From Xestospongia muta (Eukaryota > Porifera > Demospongiae > Haplosclerida > Petrosiidae), in assembly GCA_963693285.1 (NCBI GenBank), contig OY848922.1, forward strand, positions 6,250,923 through 6,314,922: a stretch of 64,000 nucleotides of DNA. The letters are read 5' to 3'. The notes under the pieces were generated by a model. That model saw only the letters and a list, made by a program, of their open reading frames with translations, did not search any database and had not been told where the DNA came from. This document shows positions 19,556 through 31,885 of this stretch, piece by piece; positions within the stretch are counted from its first letter, which is position 1; every line of letters begins with the position of its first letter. Made by a program: the position numbers and the translations under genes.

Positions 19556-22270
19556 TGGATCTACATAAGTATGATATAATTCAAAGCATGGCATGACACA
19601 TAATGCTACTTTACATTGTTTATAATGGTATGTTGTGGTTTTTCTACATTTTGTTTCTTAAGACTACAAACAATACATTCATGTTGTGACGGCTTTCCAC
19701 TTGAATGAGGTGATATTTTGCCAAGGAAATGATGGTCATGGAGGCATCATCTGGAGGGAGTCGAGGAGAAAATGCAGACAAAGTATGATCAATACCAGCT
19801 CTGGTGAGCATTTTTGTTGCTAGCTTTATTCGAAACTGGACATGGGTCATATTCCTTTCTGTTTGAGTAGACATTTGATACAGGATGCAGGCATGCACAT
19901 TAGCTAAGTCTATCAAGTGGAAGGTTGCTCATTTGTATATACCATTTCACTGTCCTGTAGTTGAAGCTTTATATGAAAGTTGATCACTTTTATCTACTCC
20001 ACCCATAAATGTATTGTACCTATCAACCATTAGTGGCTTCTCTATATTTTTCTTCCTGTAGATGACAATCGTGTTCTGTGAGCTTTCATTACTATACTGC
20101 TATCGTGGACTGTGCTAACAATGGTTATGAGGCGTTTATCTTTCCATTGCAAGGCAAGTATGCCATTCTTTAAGTTTTATGTTCTTACTATTCCTTTCTT
20201 CAATCCCTTTCATATCTGTCCAGTTTCTCCTTTACATTTTGCTTTTGATTTCCATTCTAGAGACATACCTTTTCTATCTATAAAGGCTGTACCACACACT
20301 CCCAAACCTTTCAGTTTCATTCTACAAACAGTGACAGGCTGGTATAATAATTGTCCATGTATATATGGTGTCCTGCTTTCTTTAGTGACCCAAGTAGTCT
20401 CATTACAATAACATGTGTAACAGTTTTGTTCTCTCCAACATCTAATTTATCATCCTTTCCAACAAATTAATACTGCGTTTACATTGATCCCCACCTCAAA
20501 CTCACTTGGTCCTTCCTGTACCAACACAGGTTGGGGGTAGCTCGCATTTACATTATGAACATTCAAACTCAAAAGTAATTATTATTATTATTAACTTATG
20601 ACCACACCTCTAAATTCTAAAATGGCTGCCTTGATAAGGAAATCTTTATTGACCTATATGATGATGAACAGATTAAAAAGACTGAAAAAAAGATGCTATA
20701 GAGCGAGACAAGCAAGAAATAAATGAATATTACTCACCTTTGTGATACTATTCCTTGCTATATGAGTGTTTTACTATTATTCGTGGAGAAAAACGACTGT
20801 GGTGTTTACCAAGGTAAGTAATAAAAATATAGGGTATATTCATCTTTCTTAATGATAGATCTGACTACTGGTAGGCATACATTGTAAAGCAGACCTTTAC
20901 AGAGGCTGATTGGATGGAAATTTTCGGTTAAGTAGATCAACATTCAGCCACCTATGCCATCTACTATCACCAGTCATACCAAAGCAAAATACCAATATGT
21001 GTACATCATTGTCAGTGGAGAAACATGTTGCTGTGATACTGTGGTTTCTGGCAACACCAGGAGAATACAGGACTGCAGTATTGAGTCGTGCTGAGTTGAG
21101 CTGACACGGTAGAGTTTATTGGGCTGGCGTGGTTTGATTTGGTCCAGTTTGGTATGCGTTTATATGTTGTTCCAACACAGATTGAACTGAGTCGACCCCG
21201 GTTAGACCTCTCTGGAAAATGCAGTATAAGTAAGTATTATATATGTACAACAGTCAACCCAATATTACTTGTCAATATGTACCTGCATACAGAGTCCAAT
21301 TGTAAGTATAACCTGTTTTTGAGTCAGCTAAAGAAAATCCTTTTAGCCCCCATTTGTTTGGGTTTTTAGGAATGTACTGAAGAAACCAAATTCTGCCTTT
21401 GAGCTAACAATGGCCTCATCTATGGAGAGTTCACCTCCAGGGTTATAACTAGCTTGAAAGTTATTAATCAGTGATGTAATAAGGGGATGTATCTTATATA
21501 AGGGATCATATCCTGGTTCACCTTTTTTGGTTTTGCCATTTCTTGTCATTTATGTGTAGAAACTTCAAAATTAGGCTGAAACAATCTAATGACATTACAC
21601 AAGAGAAGGTGACTGTACTAAATGGCCAGTACTGAGCCCGGTAATCTTCTAACTTGCGGTAGTGGATTGTTCCCATTATTATTACCAGAGCAAAAAATTG
21701 TAGCTTTTCTGTTGATGTATGCATCTTCTTTTTCCTAATAGTTTAGCAAGGTCAGTGTGAAACCTCTGGGTGCTCTTCAAAGTGTTTCTGGGCATACAAA
21801 TTTGTTTTGTCAATCATTTCTTCTATTATCTCTGGTGTAACAAGTTTGTTAAAAAACTCAATTGGTGTTTTATCTGTCATATCTTCTGTTTCCTTCATAT
21901 TCTCCAACAAACTCTGGGATATCATATGCTACACTACTCAGAGAGATATGTTTTCTTGCACTGATTTCAATTTCATCACCATACACTATTTCCATACCAT
22001 CTACTATTTCAGTTTCAACATCAAAATCATTGCTATCATAGTATTCATCATTAACTTCAGTCATTTCCATTACATCATTGTCATTGATTACCACTTTATC
22101 ACCATCACTATTGCATTCATCATCATCAGCTTTGTTACACAATCCCATTACTTATATCACTTCATCATCACTGATATAGCCATCAAAGTCATTATCACTA
22201 TCATCTCCTGAGGCATTTCCTCCACTTGTAATCATGTCTATCACTTGGTCAGCATTGTATCTAGTCATTG
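19556..22270 (-). pseudogene. piggyBac transposase relic, copy A (split by a Harbinger element)
   Basis: Minus-strand fragments appear in transposase order: an acidic N-terminus (22,148-21,870, many D/E residues and EFVGEYEGN); FFALVIIMGTIHYRKLEDYR (about 21,690); MSLDCFSLILKFLHINDKK; a DDE segment with YNPGGELSIDEAIVSSKAEF (about 21,440); HHIYMDN-type and C-terminal segments at 20.4-20.1 kb; and FRIKLATKMLTRAGIDHTLS (about 19,830). These fit a PGBD4-like piggyBac transposase. There are stops, and a 756-bp Harbinger element sits in it at 20,471-21,226. Copy B at 31.9-33.5 kb is its paralogue in the duplicated block and lacks that insertion. Confidence 0.82.
20471..21226 (+). mobile_element. 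Harbinger/PIF element (internally deleted), TSD TAA
   Basis: A 756-bp insertion begins TACTGCGTTT and ends ...AATGCAGTA (an inverted repeat of about 10 bp), flanked by TAA on both sides (20,468-20,470 and 21,227-21,229), as expected for PIF/Harbinger (TWA targets). The plus strand encodes MDGNFRLSRSTFSHLCHLLS and VEKHVAVILWFLATPGEYRT (20,910-21,080), the N-terminal part of a HARBI1-like transposase. The catalytic DDE part is missing. The paralogous locus at about 32,785 reads straight through (ACAAAATAAGTAAG), a perfect empty site. Non-autonomous. Confidence 0.9.
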
Positions 22271-22423
22271 TTCTCACACTTCAGTTATAAATATAAAAAA
22301 GATGTTGCTGTATTCGAATGGTTTACCAAGCAGCAGCCTCTAGAGCATATAAATTTGGGTGCCGCATTTAATTAGCGTGGGCGCAGAGCATATAATTATG
22401 ATTATCGCGGTCAAAGGGTTAAC

Positions 22424-22830
22424 TGCAGTCATGAAAATGAAAGATTGATAAAACAGGCTTATTAGAATCTCTCTATACTTAGTGAATCAAATGAGGCTAA
22501 AAAGAATCTACACTATGACTAACAATCAACTATTTCATGGAAAAGAAATGTTGGTAGTTTATTATAAGTATTGTAGTAGTATAGTTTTAGAAGTTTGTTC
22601 AAACTGTTCATGATCAGGATAAATATATTCATATAATTAGTAATTATGTTGACAGTAACTTATGTAAGTTCATTTGTTGATCTTAGAAGCTTAAGTCACA
22701 GAAAGCATTAAAATATAATAATACAATATGGACATGTAGTATATACACATAAGCAAAAGGATATGAAAAATGTCAAGCAATTGGTTTCATGGAATTAATG
22801 GGTATACAATATTTTGTATCAATTTTTCTA
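22424..22830. repeat. Duplicated intron segment, copy 2
   Basis: Same strand and order as 17,127-17,585 (see that entry). It lies directly downstream, on the gene strand, of the ANK exon at 23,236-23,334. Confidence 0.8.
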
Positions 22831-23235
22831 TTAAAAACTTGTAATGTTGTAATTTTTGATACCAAATTTAAGATGATTCTAACACAATATAGCTGCACTT
22901 TGTAGCTAAAAACTGGAGATGTTGTTATACAAAATAGCTGTAAACACGGAACAGGTAATGTGATAAATGATACTTGCGCATTTCATTTCTACAGATCATG
23001 TGAAACTATACATATACAAAGTTACAACATGATCAAACATTCTAAGGTTGATTTGCTACACTTAACATTCCAAGTACAAGAGTGAAGTGATTATGTCAGT
23101 CTTCAAATTAAACAAACAATAACAAATAGCATAAAGAGTATTTTCACTGATCTGTAAGAACATTTTAATATCATACTTAGTGTGATATTTATAACCTATA
23201 ACTACTTGATACAATCATACAATGATCTTTCATAC

Positions 23236-23334
23236 CTTATCAACAACAGTAATGTCAGCACCATTACTAATTAATATTTTGATGATCTCTGGATGATTAA
23301 AGATAGCTGCCCAATGTAATGCAGTCAAGCCATC
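23236..23334 (-). CDS. Host gene: ankyrin-repeat exon
   Basis: A 99-bp phase 0-0 exon between acceptor GTTACAG and donor GTATGA encodes exactly one 33-residue ankyrin repeat: DGLTALHWAAIFNHPEIIKI then LISNGADITVVDK. The consensus G.TALH.AA...H.EI...L...GAD is intact. Ankyrin repeats stack into solenoids for protein binding. Its closest relative is the exon at 33,645-33,743 in the duplicated block. Confidence 0.93.
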
Positions 23335-23733
23335 CTGTAACAATAAAACAAAGAAGTAATACATACACAATGTACACTATACAGATCAATTTCAACTCAA
23401 TGTACTAGTAGTAACACAATACATTCATAATGTTAATGATGTAATGTAAACATCCACTATGTGATGTTGTCAATAATTATGGTATAATTATTAAATAGTT
23501 ATATTTATGTATATATATCTACTAGATAATTCTAATAATGTGTTTATTATGTATATGTTATGAATATAATTATCTATTCCTGTCCCACCATAACTTCATT
23601 TTGTGTATACTATATGAGTGTTATATGGGCTGTCCTAAAGGATGTTCTATATCTCTGCCACTCAATCTCAAGTCATCACATAATGATGATGAAACTATAT
23701 CTTTCAGTAAGTCATTACTAGGGAGACGAGACA
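23335..23733. other. ANK intron shared with the 37.2-kb locus
   Basis: This intron aligns with 33,744-33,866 continuing at 37,191-37,400. It provides the uninterrupted site for the CACTG element (GTAAACATCCACTATGTGATG here). No gene. Confidence 0.75.
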
Positions 23734-26700
23734 AGATGGCTGTCTGTGGGAACAAAGGTAAATTTTACCTCCAAAATTATTGTAGGGCTAGTGATGTTGT
23801 CGATAACAAGACATTGGCAGTTTTATGTTATAGTTTGTGGTCTGTTGATGCATATACTAATAAAGAATTTACTAACACCTAGAAGTCCATCTGATTATGT
23901 TTTGATTCGATTGTAGACTTGGTAAAGGAGCATTATAGCCCAAAACCATCAGTAGTTAGTTGTCCAGTGTTTTAAATAGTTGTCCAGTGTTTTAAATTTA
24001 ATTCAAAGCTACAACAGCCAGGAGAGACAGTGGCAATCTTTATAGCTGAGTTGAGACAGCTATCCAAGTTCTGTGAATGTGGGGAGATGTTAGATGACGT
24101 GCTACGTGAACGTTTAGTGGGTGGTATTCGACAGCTGAGTATTCAATAATGACAGTTGGCTGAACCCACCCTAACTCTGAAAGGTGTTCTTGAACTGGTA
24201 CTTGCAATGTAGTCGGCAGAGAAAAATACAAGAGATTTTCAGTGCTAAAAAGCCTACTTATTACCGTTGCTGAGAAAACCACTTGGCACCAATTTGCTGA
24301 TTTAAAGACTCTGTTTGTCATGACTGCAACAAGAAGGGGCACACCCTGATCAGATGTTGTAGAAATACCCAAAGAGCCCAAACAAGTCAAGTACAAACAT
24401 AAACAAAGTGGTAGAAGACCCCATAACTCAATTGTATACGTTACCCTTAAGTAAGATGAAACCGTTAAAGACAGTGGTTAATATTGATGGCAAAGAGGTT
24501 GAGATGGAGATTGACACAGGAGCGTTAGTGTCAGTGATGACACACACAGAGTACAAAAGGCTATGTAGTCCAAAGAGTAGACTCCCATTACATGCAGCAA
24601 GAATAAATTGGAGAACATATACCGGATAGACGATTAAAATCTATGGAACTTGTGAAGTGATGGTGAACCATTAAGGGAATAAAGAGAGATTACCATTAGT
24701 TATTGTAGAGTCCGAAGGACCTAATCTACTCAGAAGAGACTGGTTGATGAAGTTGAAACAGGGCTTGAACATGACAAATCAGGTCCAAATGAAGGAAGAG
24801 TTAACAACACTCATTTCAAGATACTCTGACATTTTTCAGAATGAGCTAGGTATCTGATATCAAAGACGTATCTTGCAGGATCGTAGTAGAAAAGAGAGTC
24901 ACTAAGATTGTTGTCCACGACCAGTACCATTTGCACTCTGTTCAAAGGTAGATAAGGAACTAGAGAGACTAGAGTCAATGGGAGTACTGGGTGAAGTGGA
25001 AATTGGAGACTGGGCAGCACGAATCTCTCCAGTATTTAAGGATGACAGAAATATTAGAATTTGTGGTGATTATAACATGACCATTAATAAAGCATCAAAA
25101 GTGGACCTGTATCCACTCCCGAGAGTGTATGACCTTTTTACAACGATGTCCAGTGGAGTGTATTTTCAAAGTTAGACTTATCACACGCATACCTCTAACT
25201 CTAATTATAGGAGTCGTCAAGGCAATTTGTCACAATAAACACACACAGAGGATTTTATAGATACAAAAGGTTTCCATTTGGGGTGTCGTCAGCACCAAGC
25301 ATTTTTCAAGAAGCTACGGATAACCTCCTGTAAAGGGATGCCACATGCTGCGACATATATCGATGACATATTGATCTCTGGTAGGTCAGAACAAGAACAT
25401 CTTGATAACCTAGAACATGTTCTTAAGAGATTGTCAGAAGTGGGAATGCATCTAAAGAGGAAGAAGTGTCTGTTCATTGTGACAGAAGTGGATTATCCAT
25501 GACATTGAATCACAAAAGAAGGTATCAACGGGGAAAAAGGTCAGCACAATCACACATGCACATAGAACCAACAATGTATTTGAGTTGAGATCATATTTGG
25601 GCATCATCAATTTTTATAGTTAATTCTTACCAAACATTTCTTCTGTTTAGAGTCCCTTATACCAGTTCATCCATAATCAAGAAGATGGCAGTGGAGAGAT
25701 CAAGAAGCCAAGTTGTTAATAGTCACCCTGCCTATTAACTCAATATCACTAGAGTAAACACCTCACCCTTGCATGTGATGCTTCACTATATGAGGTAGGA
25801 GTGTTACTGTCACAATAACGATGGCAATGAAAAAGCCATAGCATACGCTTAACAAAACAGAATCAAAGTATGCTCAGATTGACAAGGAGTCGCTGGCCAT
25901 TATTTTGGTATAACAAAATTTCACAAGCTCCTTGTGGGCTGTAAATTCACTATTTATATGGATCATAAGCCTTTAACATATCTTTTTGAAGAGATTAAAG
26001 GCATTTCTATGACAGCATCTGCCAGAGTAACCAGATGGGCTTTGCAGTTAAGTGGCTATGAATATTTTGTTCAGTACAAACCTGGGAAGGAGTTGGCGAA
26101 TGCAGATGGAATCAGATGCTGCCTACCATTGTCAGACGTGGGTCAAGAGGATACCATACCAACTGTGCTAATTAATCTGATTGAGTATTTGAACTCCACA
26201 CTAATATCAGTGTCTGAAATCAGTCCCTATCAAGATTGAGTATTTGAACTCCACACTAATATCAGTGTCTGAAATCAGTCCCTATCAAAAGTGAGGCAGT
26301 TGGCCAGACAATATTGATGGAGATGTAGAATTGAGCCATATGTTAGGCATAAATTGGAGCTAAGTTTATTAGACAACTGCGTCAGTGTCTGAAATCAGTA
26401 AATAGACAAACAGAGATAAAACCCTATCAAGAGTGAGGCAGTTGGCCAGACAATATTGATGTAGATGTAGAATTGAGCCATATGTTAGGCATAAATTGGA
26501 GCTAAGTTTATTAGACAACTGCGTCAGTGTCTGAAATCAGTAAATAGACAAACAGAGATAAAACCCTATCAAGAGTGAGGCAGTTGGCCAGACAATATTG
26601 ATGTAGATGTAGAGTTGAGCCATATGTTAGGCATAAATTGGAGGTAAGTCTATTGGACAACTGCATCCTGTTTGGATCTCAAGTGGTGTTCACCGCATTG

Positions 26701-27437
26701 CAGGAGATAGTCTTAGATTAACTTCAATGTCACCCGGGAGTATCAAGAATGAAGGCATTGGCAAGGTCATATGTTTGGTAGCCAAGAATAGATGCAGACA
26801 TTGAAAGGAAGGTGAGAGAGTGTCATGTATGTCAATCTAATAGGAATGTTCCAGTACCAGCATCGCTACATCCGTTTCACAAGTAGAGCATTTAAAGAAT
26901 TTGCCACTGCTAATGGGATCAAGCATATATTTTATCATCCCAGTTCTAATGGAATAGCTGAGGGAGCAGTTAGAACACTTAAGGAATATTTGAGAAAACC
27001 ATCAATTTTACCTTTACATACGAATATCAATGTTCTTGTTAACATACAAACTTACACCAAATACTGTCACAGGAGAGGAGCCTTGTAAATTGATGTTTGC
27101 TAAAATAATTCATAGCAGTTTAGATTTGGTATGACCAAATTTAAGAGATAATAGAGTCAATAATCAGGTTAAGCAAAAAGAGTATCATGATCTCCATAGA
27201 AAGTCTTGTGAAATACCAGAGGAAGGAGACTGGATTAAGCAATTTGTTGGAAACCAAAAGTGTATTTCAGGCGAAGAGACTAACAGCAAGAAGAGAAGTC
27301 CTTCCAACAGACAGACAACAAATGCTGAAACATCACTAAATGAGACAAATACTGATTCTACAATCAGAACACTACCAAGAAGGTCCGAAAGACAAAGAAA
27401 ACCACTAGACAAATATGCCATTACCATATCTCGCTAA
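23734..27437 (+). mobile_element. Ty3/gypsy retrotransposon relic, copy A (gag-pol)
   Basis: Broken plus-strand segments run in gag-pol order. Gag shows RLQQPGETVATFIAELRQLS (about 24,010) and a frameshifted zinc knuckle (24,270-24,370). The protease keeps EIDTGALVSVMTHTEY (about 24,510). RT shows NIRICGDYNMTINKA (about 25,050) and the catalytic ATYIDDILISG (25,345). RNase H shows YMDHKPLTYLFEE (25,955). Integrase shows CHVCQSN and [20 protein letters not shown] (about 26,940). It ends RRSERQRKPLDKYAITISR with a stop at 27,437. Many stops and frameshifts make it inactive, and a 142-bp segment is triplicated at 26.29-26.66 kb. A TGTAGTGAC...AAAGACA block at 27,449-27,571 may be the start of a 3' LTR; no matching 5' LTR was seen. 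Confidence 0.88.
26186..26665. repeat. Tandem repeats inside gypsy copy A (about 53-bp x2, then 142-bp x3)
   Basis: GAGTATTTGAACTCCACACT... recurs at 26,186 and 26,239. A longer unit beginning GTGAGGCAGTTGGCCAGACA recurs at 26,291, 26,433 and 26,575, a constant period of 142 bp. They interrupt the integrase region and post-date the element's insertion or its last transposition. Confidence 0.92.
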
Positions 27438-27692
27438 GAGGAGAGAGATGTAGTGACTGCTTATGAATATTATTATTAGTTTATTATTTGGAACCCACAA
27501 GAGATTGTAGTATATCACCTAAATCATGTATTATTTTGTAATACAATAAATCTCTACTATTAAAGACATTGTTACGATAGTCTATTGCACAATCATCCTA
27601 TAGCCTTATGGTCTATTGTAAAATTGTCCTATAGTCAAACATTATTAAAGAAATAGCGTCTCTTATCACTATTATCTCTCATAGCTACTGTA

Positions 27693-28250
27693 TAGCCGTT
27701 TTTTCGGGGTGCAAAATTTTCGTGGTTTTTATGCTTGAGAAACAAACTACGTAATATTTACCCACTAAAGTTAATTAGATGCAATATGCCACGCCCATTC
27801 ATGCGTACACGTGGTTGGACGCACGTTATCATGTTGTTTACCAGTTTCTTCGTTTTATCTAGTAAACATCTAGCTTCTCACTGTCAATTTCAAACTTCAA
27901 AATACATCGAATTTCAAGCCCCCATTGTAGATCAGCTAAGTAGCATTTTGCACCAGTCACTGTACAGTGAATTGCTCCTCCAGGTCGCAGAAACAAAGAA
28001 CAGATGGAGACTTTCTTTGAAATGTGACCTACTACACAGTACCTGATTTCAGGACTATAACTGCAGAAATATCATGGCTGTTGCCAGTTTCACTCTCGGA
28101 CTCAATTTGTTCCCCAAATTTAGCATTCCAGATCCCTTTGTACTCGTGTATAAAGGGCGTGGTTTAAACTAAATCGCTCAGCCACGAAATGTTTACCAGA
28201 ACCAACAAAATTTTTGACATTCATGAAAATTTTGACATTAAAAAAAACGC
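27693..28250. mobile_element. Possible MITE (TA-flanked, imperfect TIRs)
   Basis: The left side TAGCCGTTTTTTCGGGGTGC...AAAATTTTCGTGG resembles the reverse complement of the right side (TAGCGTTTTTTTTAATGTC...AAAATTTTCATG). Both begin at TAG next to TA. No protein relic is recognised. A GTCGGTAATT/AATTACCGAC hairpin (28,253-28,276) adjoins the right end. The call is weak. Confidence 0.4.
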
Positions 28251-28279
28251 TAGTCGGTAATTAAAAAATTACCGACGCC

Positions 28280-29310
28280 TAAATGTCCATCTGATTATCT
28301 TTTGATTCAATTGTAGACTTGGTGAAGGAGCATTATAGTCCAAAACCATCATTAGTTGTCTAGTGTTTTAAATTTATTTTGAGGCTACAACAGCCAGGAG
28401 AGACAGTGGCAACCTTTATAGCTGAGCTGAGTCAACTATTCAAATTTTGCGAATATGGGGAGATGTTAGATGACATTGTACGTGATTTGTTTAGTGGGTG
28501 GTATTTCGACAGCTGAATATTCAACAATGACTGCTGGCTGAACCCACCCTGACTCTGAAACATGCTATTGAACTGGTACTTGCAATGTAGTCGGCATAGA
28601 AAGATACAGGAGATATTCAGTGTTAAAAAGTCTACTTGTTACTATTGTGAAGGAAACCAGTTAGCACCAAGATGCAGATTTAAAGACTCTGTTTGTCATG
28701 TTTGCAACAAGATAGGCCACCTAATCAGATGCTGTAGAAATGCCCAAATGAGGCCAAACAAAGTATAAATGAATATTAATGAGTGGAGGAAGACCATATT
28801 TCCCAATAGTATATGTTACCCTAAAGTAAGACAAAACCATTAAAGACAGTGGTAAATATTGATGGCAAAGTAGTTGAGATAGAGATTGACACAGGAGAGT
28901 CAGTGCCAGTGGTGACACACACAGAATACAAGAGGCTATGGAGCCCAAAGAGTAGGCCACCATTACATGTGGCAAGAATAAAATTGAAAACATATACCGG
29001 AGAGATGAATAAAATCTATGGACCTTTTGAAATGGTGGTAAACCATCAAGGAGAAGAAGAGAGATTACTATTAGTTATTGTAGAGTCTAAAGGACCTAAT
29101 CTACTCAGAAAAGACTGGTTGAGCACATGATAAATCAGGTCTGAGTGAAGGAAGAGTTAATAACACTCATTTGGAAATACTCTGATTTATTTCAAAATGA
29201 ACTAGGCACCATCAAAGCTGTAACTGCCAGCATTGTAGTAAAAGAGAGAGCAACTCCAAGATTTTGTAGTCCATGACTGGTACCATTTGCACTCCGTTCA
29301 AAGGTAGATA
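28280..29310 (+). mobile_element. Ty3/gypsy relic, copy B (gag, zinc knuckle, protease)
   Basis: This relates to gypsy copy A from gag to the start of RT: LQQPGETVATFIAELSQLFK (about 28,385), a well preserved zinc knuckle CRFKDSVCHVCNKIGHLIRC (28,673-28,735), and a protease active site EIDTGESVPVVTHTEYKRL (28,880). It stops abruptly at GTTCAAAGGTAGATAAG (29,310), where copies A and C continue into RT. hAT-like sequence follows, so the 3' part was lost or displaced. Confidence 0.82.
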
Positions 29311-29389
29311 AGCTTGCTGTTTTAAAAATTATTATAACTCTTGTCTCTAATATTATACATTGCATATGTCTTAAGCTACCTTCGAATGT

Positions 29390-30768
29390 ATTAGTGTAAA
29401 AGACTTCATAGGATTGTACCATGTCGATGATATCAAGATGGACACAATTGTTGCTGTATTAAAAGACATGATTCTTTGATTAAATCTGAACCTATCAATC
29501 TGTAGGATCCAGTGTTATGACAGTGCACCTAATATGAAGAAAGCTGCTGCAAAATGTAAGGCTACTGAGCCCAAAGCCCTTTACCTACACTGCTATGGCA
29601 ATAGTTTGAACTTGGCTGTGTCAGACACTATTAAAATCATCTGGCCAATGTCTGATGCACTTGATCATGCTTTAGAAATTTGTAAGCTTGTCAAATATTC
29701 TACAAGAATATGAAAATGAAAGAGGAGTTGACACTACATGTTCCTGGCGTCTGCACATTTTGTCCAACTCGCTGGGCTGTAAGAGGTAACTCATTTTAAA
29801 GTATTCATTGAAATTATCTTTCACTTTCTGCCACATGGGAGGAATTAGTGACTATTGTTCAAGATTCTGAAGTAAAAGCTCAAATTAATGGTGTTACAGC
29901 TATAATGAAACAGTTTAAGTTCTGCTCAGCCTAATGCTAGTTGAGTGTGTCCTAAAACACACTGACAATCTGAGCAAGACCATGCAAGCTACAAACATAT
30001 CAGCAATCCCAACTCAGCAAGTAAGTAAATTGTGTGTTGGTAACCTTAAAAAAATGAGAGATGAATCAAATTTTAATTTCTTTTCGGATAATTGCAGACC
30101 CAGGCAGAATTAGATGTAAATGATCTGTACTTGATCATCCTTGCAAACTACCCAAGTGTTATGAAGAATGTCAAGAGGAGCCACATGTTCATAGTACTCC
30201 TAAGTCCTACTATCTCTCATTGTATTATGAATGCTTTGATGTCTCCACTTCTGCAATCAAAAGCAGGTTCCATCAGAAAGATTTTTCCATCCACTGTAAT
30301 TTAGAACAGCTACTGGTGAAAACATTGGAAAAAAATTATTCAAATGAGGTTAAAATGATCACAGAGCTATACAGCTCTGATTTAAACAAATCTGATGTAG
30401 AAACACAATTGGAGATTTTTAGTTCTATTGATATTCAACCAAGTGGATAATTTTTGAATAACGATGACATTAACCAGCACTTCAAATCATTGCCTGACTC
30501 TCAAATCAGATACCTAAATCAGGTAGTTTTGGTTGTCAAGTTCATTCTTCTAATGCCCAGTACCAACGCTGTCTCTGAAAGGAGCGCTTCTGCTGTGTGT
30601 AGAATAAAAAATTATCTTTGTACAATGATGACACAGCAAAGAATGAATAATATCATGATACTACATATTAACAAACATTTAACTGACACATTTAATCATA
30701 AAGAAATACTTAATAACTTTATCACTATTAATGATGAATGTCGTAAACATTTTGGAATATTTCCTTAA
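29390..30768 (+). pseudogene. hAT transposase relic (DUF4371/ZMYM-like)
   Basis: Plus-strand fragments give a hAT-type RNase H core: CYDSAPNMKKAAAKC and LYLHCYGNSLNLAVSDTIKI (about 29,510-29,640), ALEICKLVKYS (29,670), and a C-terminal dimerisation domain LMPSTNAVSERSASAVCRIK then NYLCTMMTQQRMNNIMILHI (30,550-30,670). The motifs C.D.A.NM, HC..H.LNL and (A/S)ERSFS...I are family features. Stops and frameshifts occur in the middle, while the last 104 codons are open. No terminal repeats or 8-bp target duplication were located. Confidence 0.82.
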
Positions 30769-31118
30769 GAAATGAGGATTTGGTTTGTGTATACAATAAA
30801 CATCTATTTTATTCTTTTTTTCAATGATCATGAATTACTGTAATTTTAGTGCTTCATTTGCAATGGCCTGGGCAGCTCATTTCAGCTTTCTCAACCACTG
30901 TATAGTTGTTTTATAATTGGTTGTGAAAGCTTAGCTGTGATTCTAGACATGTGTATACAGTATATATATATTATGAATATTAACCGTTGTAGTTATATTG
31001 TGTGCTAATTTTCACATATAAGTTCATCAACAATAGATAAGCTACAGAAGTTATACTTACAAGATTGCCATGGTAACTACTAGTCAGTCATGTTCATTAT
31101 TGTATTTGAGAGCATATA

Positions 31119-31769
31119 CCGTAGTTCCACGAGTAAGTACCCATGGGCGCTTGGAGTTCATTTGGAATTTGAAAGTTGTGGGTGCTTACTAGGGAATTTA
31201 AAAAGTTTCTAATAAGTGCCCACGTATGAATAATTAATTAATTCCCATCAGGCATATAAATTTGTCACACCACAGAGTATTTCACATTCTGAATCATCCC
31301 ACCAAGAATCTGCAGGTATGACTGATCTCTAATTTGTAACAGAATCATCTACACGAGACTATCATGTTAACAAGCCAATATTGAGTCCAGATATAGGGGA
31401 GACACTTTTAACAAAGAAGGAACACAACAATCCTCATAATAGATTCAGTGTTGCTGTGATGAAGGGCAAATTGATAGTTGGTCAAATCACAAAAGAAATT
31501 TCAAAGATATTTTGGTTCTTTCTTCACAAAGGAGGAATGATACCCAGTACAGTCAAGGACAAAAGGAGAAGATCCTCCATTGAGCAAGGCAGTTTAGAAG
31601 TGCCTTGTGAGCTGACCTTTTCAATTCCAAATGGAACAAATACAACAACACTTTAATGTCTGAAATTTGAAAATTGATAGCCTAACTTTTTCTCATTGCT
31701 CAATATGTGGGACAAAAATATGATGGTGGGCGCATGCATAGAGGTGGGCACTTGTTCTGGGAACAACGG
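31119..31769 (+). mobile_element. Pogo/Tc1-mariner-like TIR element, copy B, carrying a HIRAN-like ORF
   Basis: A 651-bp element begins CCGTAGTTCCACGAGTAAGT and ends (reverse complement) CCGTTGTTCCCAGAACAAGT, flanked by TA on both sides (31,117-31,118 and 31,770-31,771). It is a shortened relative of copy A. An open plus-strand stretch (31,381-31,656) reads KKEHNNPHNRFSVAVMKGKL, IVGQITKEISKIFWFFLHKG and LEVPCELTFSIPNGT. The pattern NPHD.F.VAV..G..VG.I..EIS....FL..GG resembles a HIRAN domain, a DNA-end-binding module of HLTF-type helicases. No transposase is left. Confidence 0.7.
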
Positions 31770-31836
31770 TATATATGTGTGACCTGATTTGTGAAAAGGG
31801 ACCACTTCTTTCAAACCATTATAAACCATTTACTAT

Positions 31837-31846
<10 letters not shown>

Positions 31847-31883
<37 letters not shown>
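31847..31883. repeat. (TG)n microsatellite
   Basis: Uninterrupted TG dinucleotides following a short TA run. Confidence 0.95.

Positions 31884-31885
<2 letters not shown>

Noticed and set aside
21807..22211. 134-codon plus-strand ORF rich in I, F, S
   Set aside because: Antisense of the acidic piggyBac N-terminus; composition is explained by the opposite strand.
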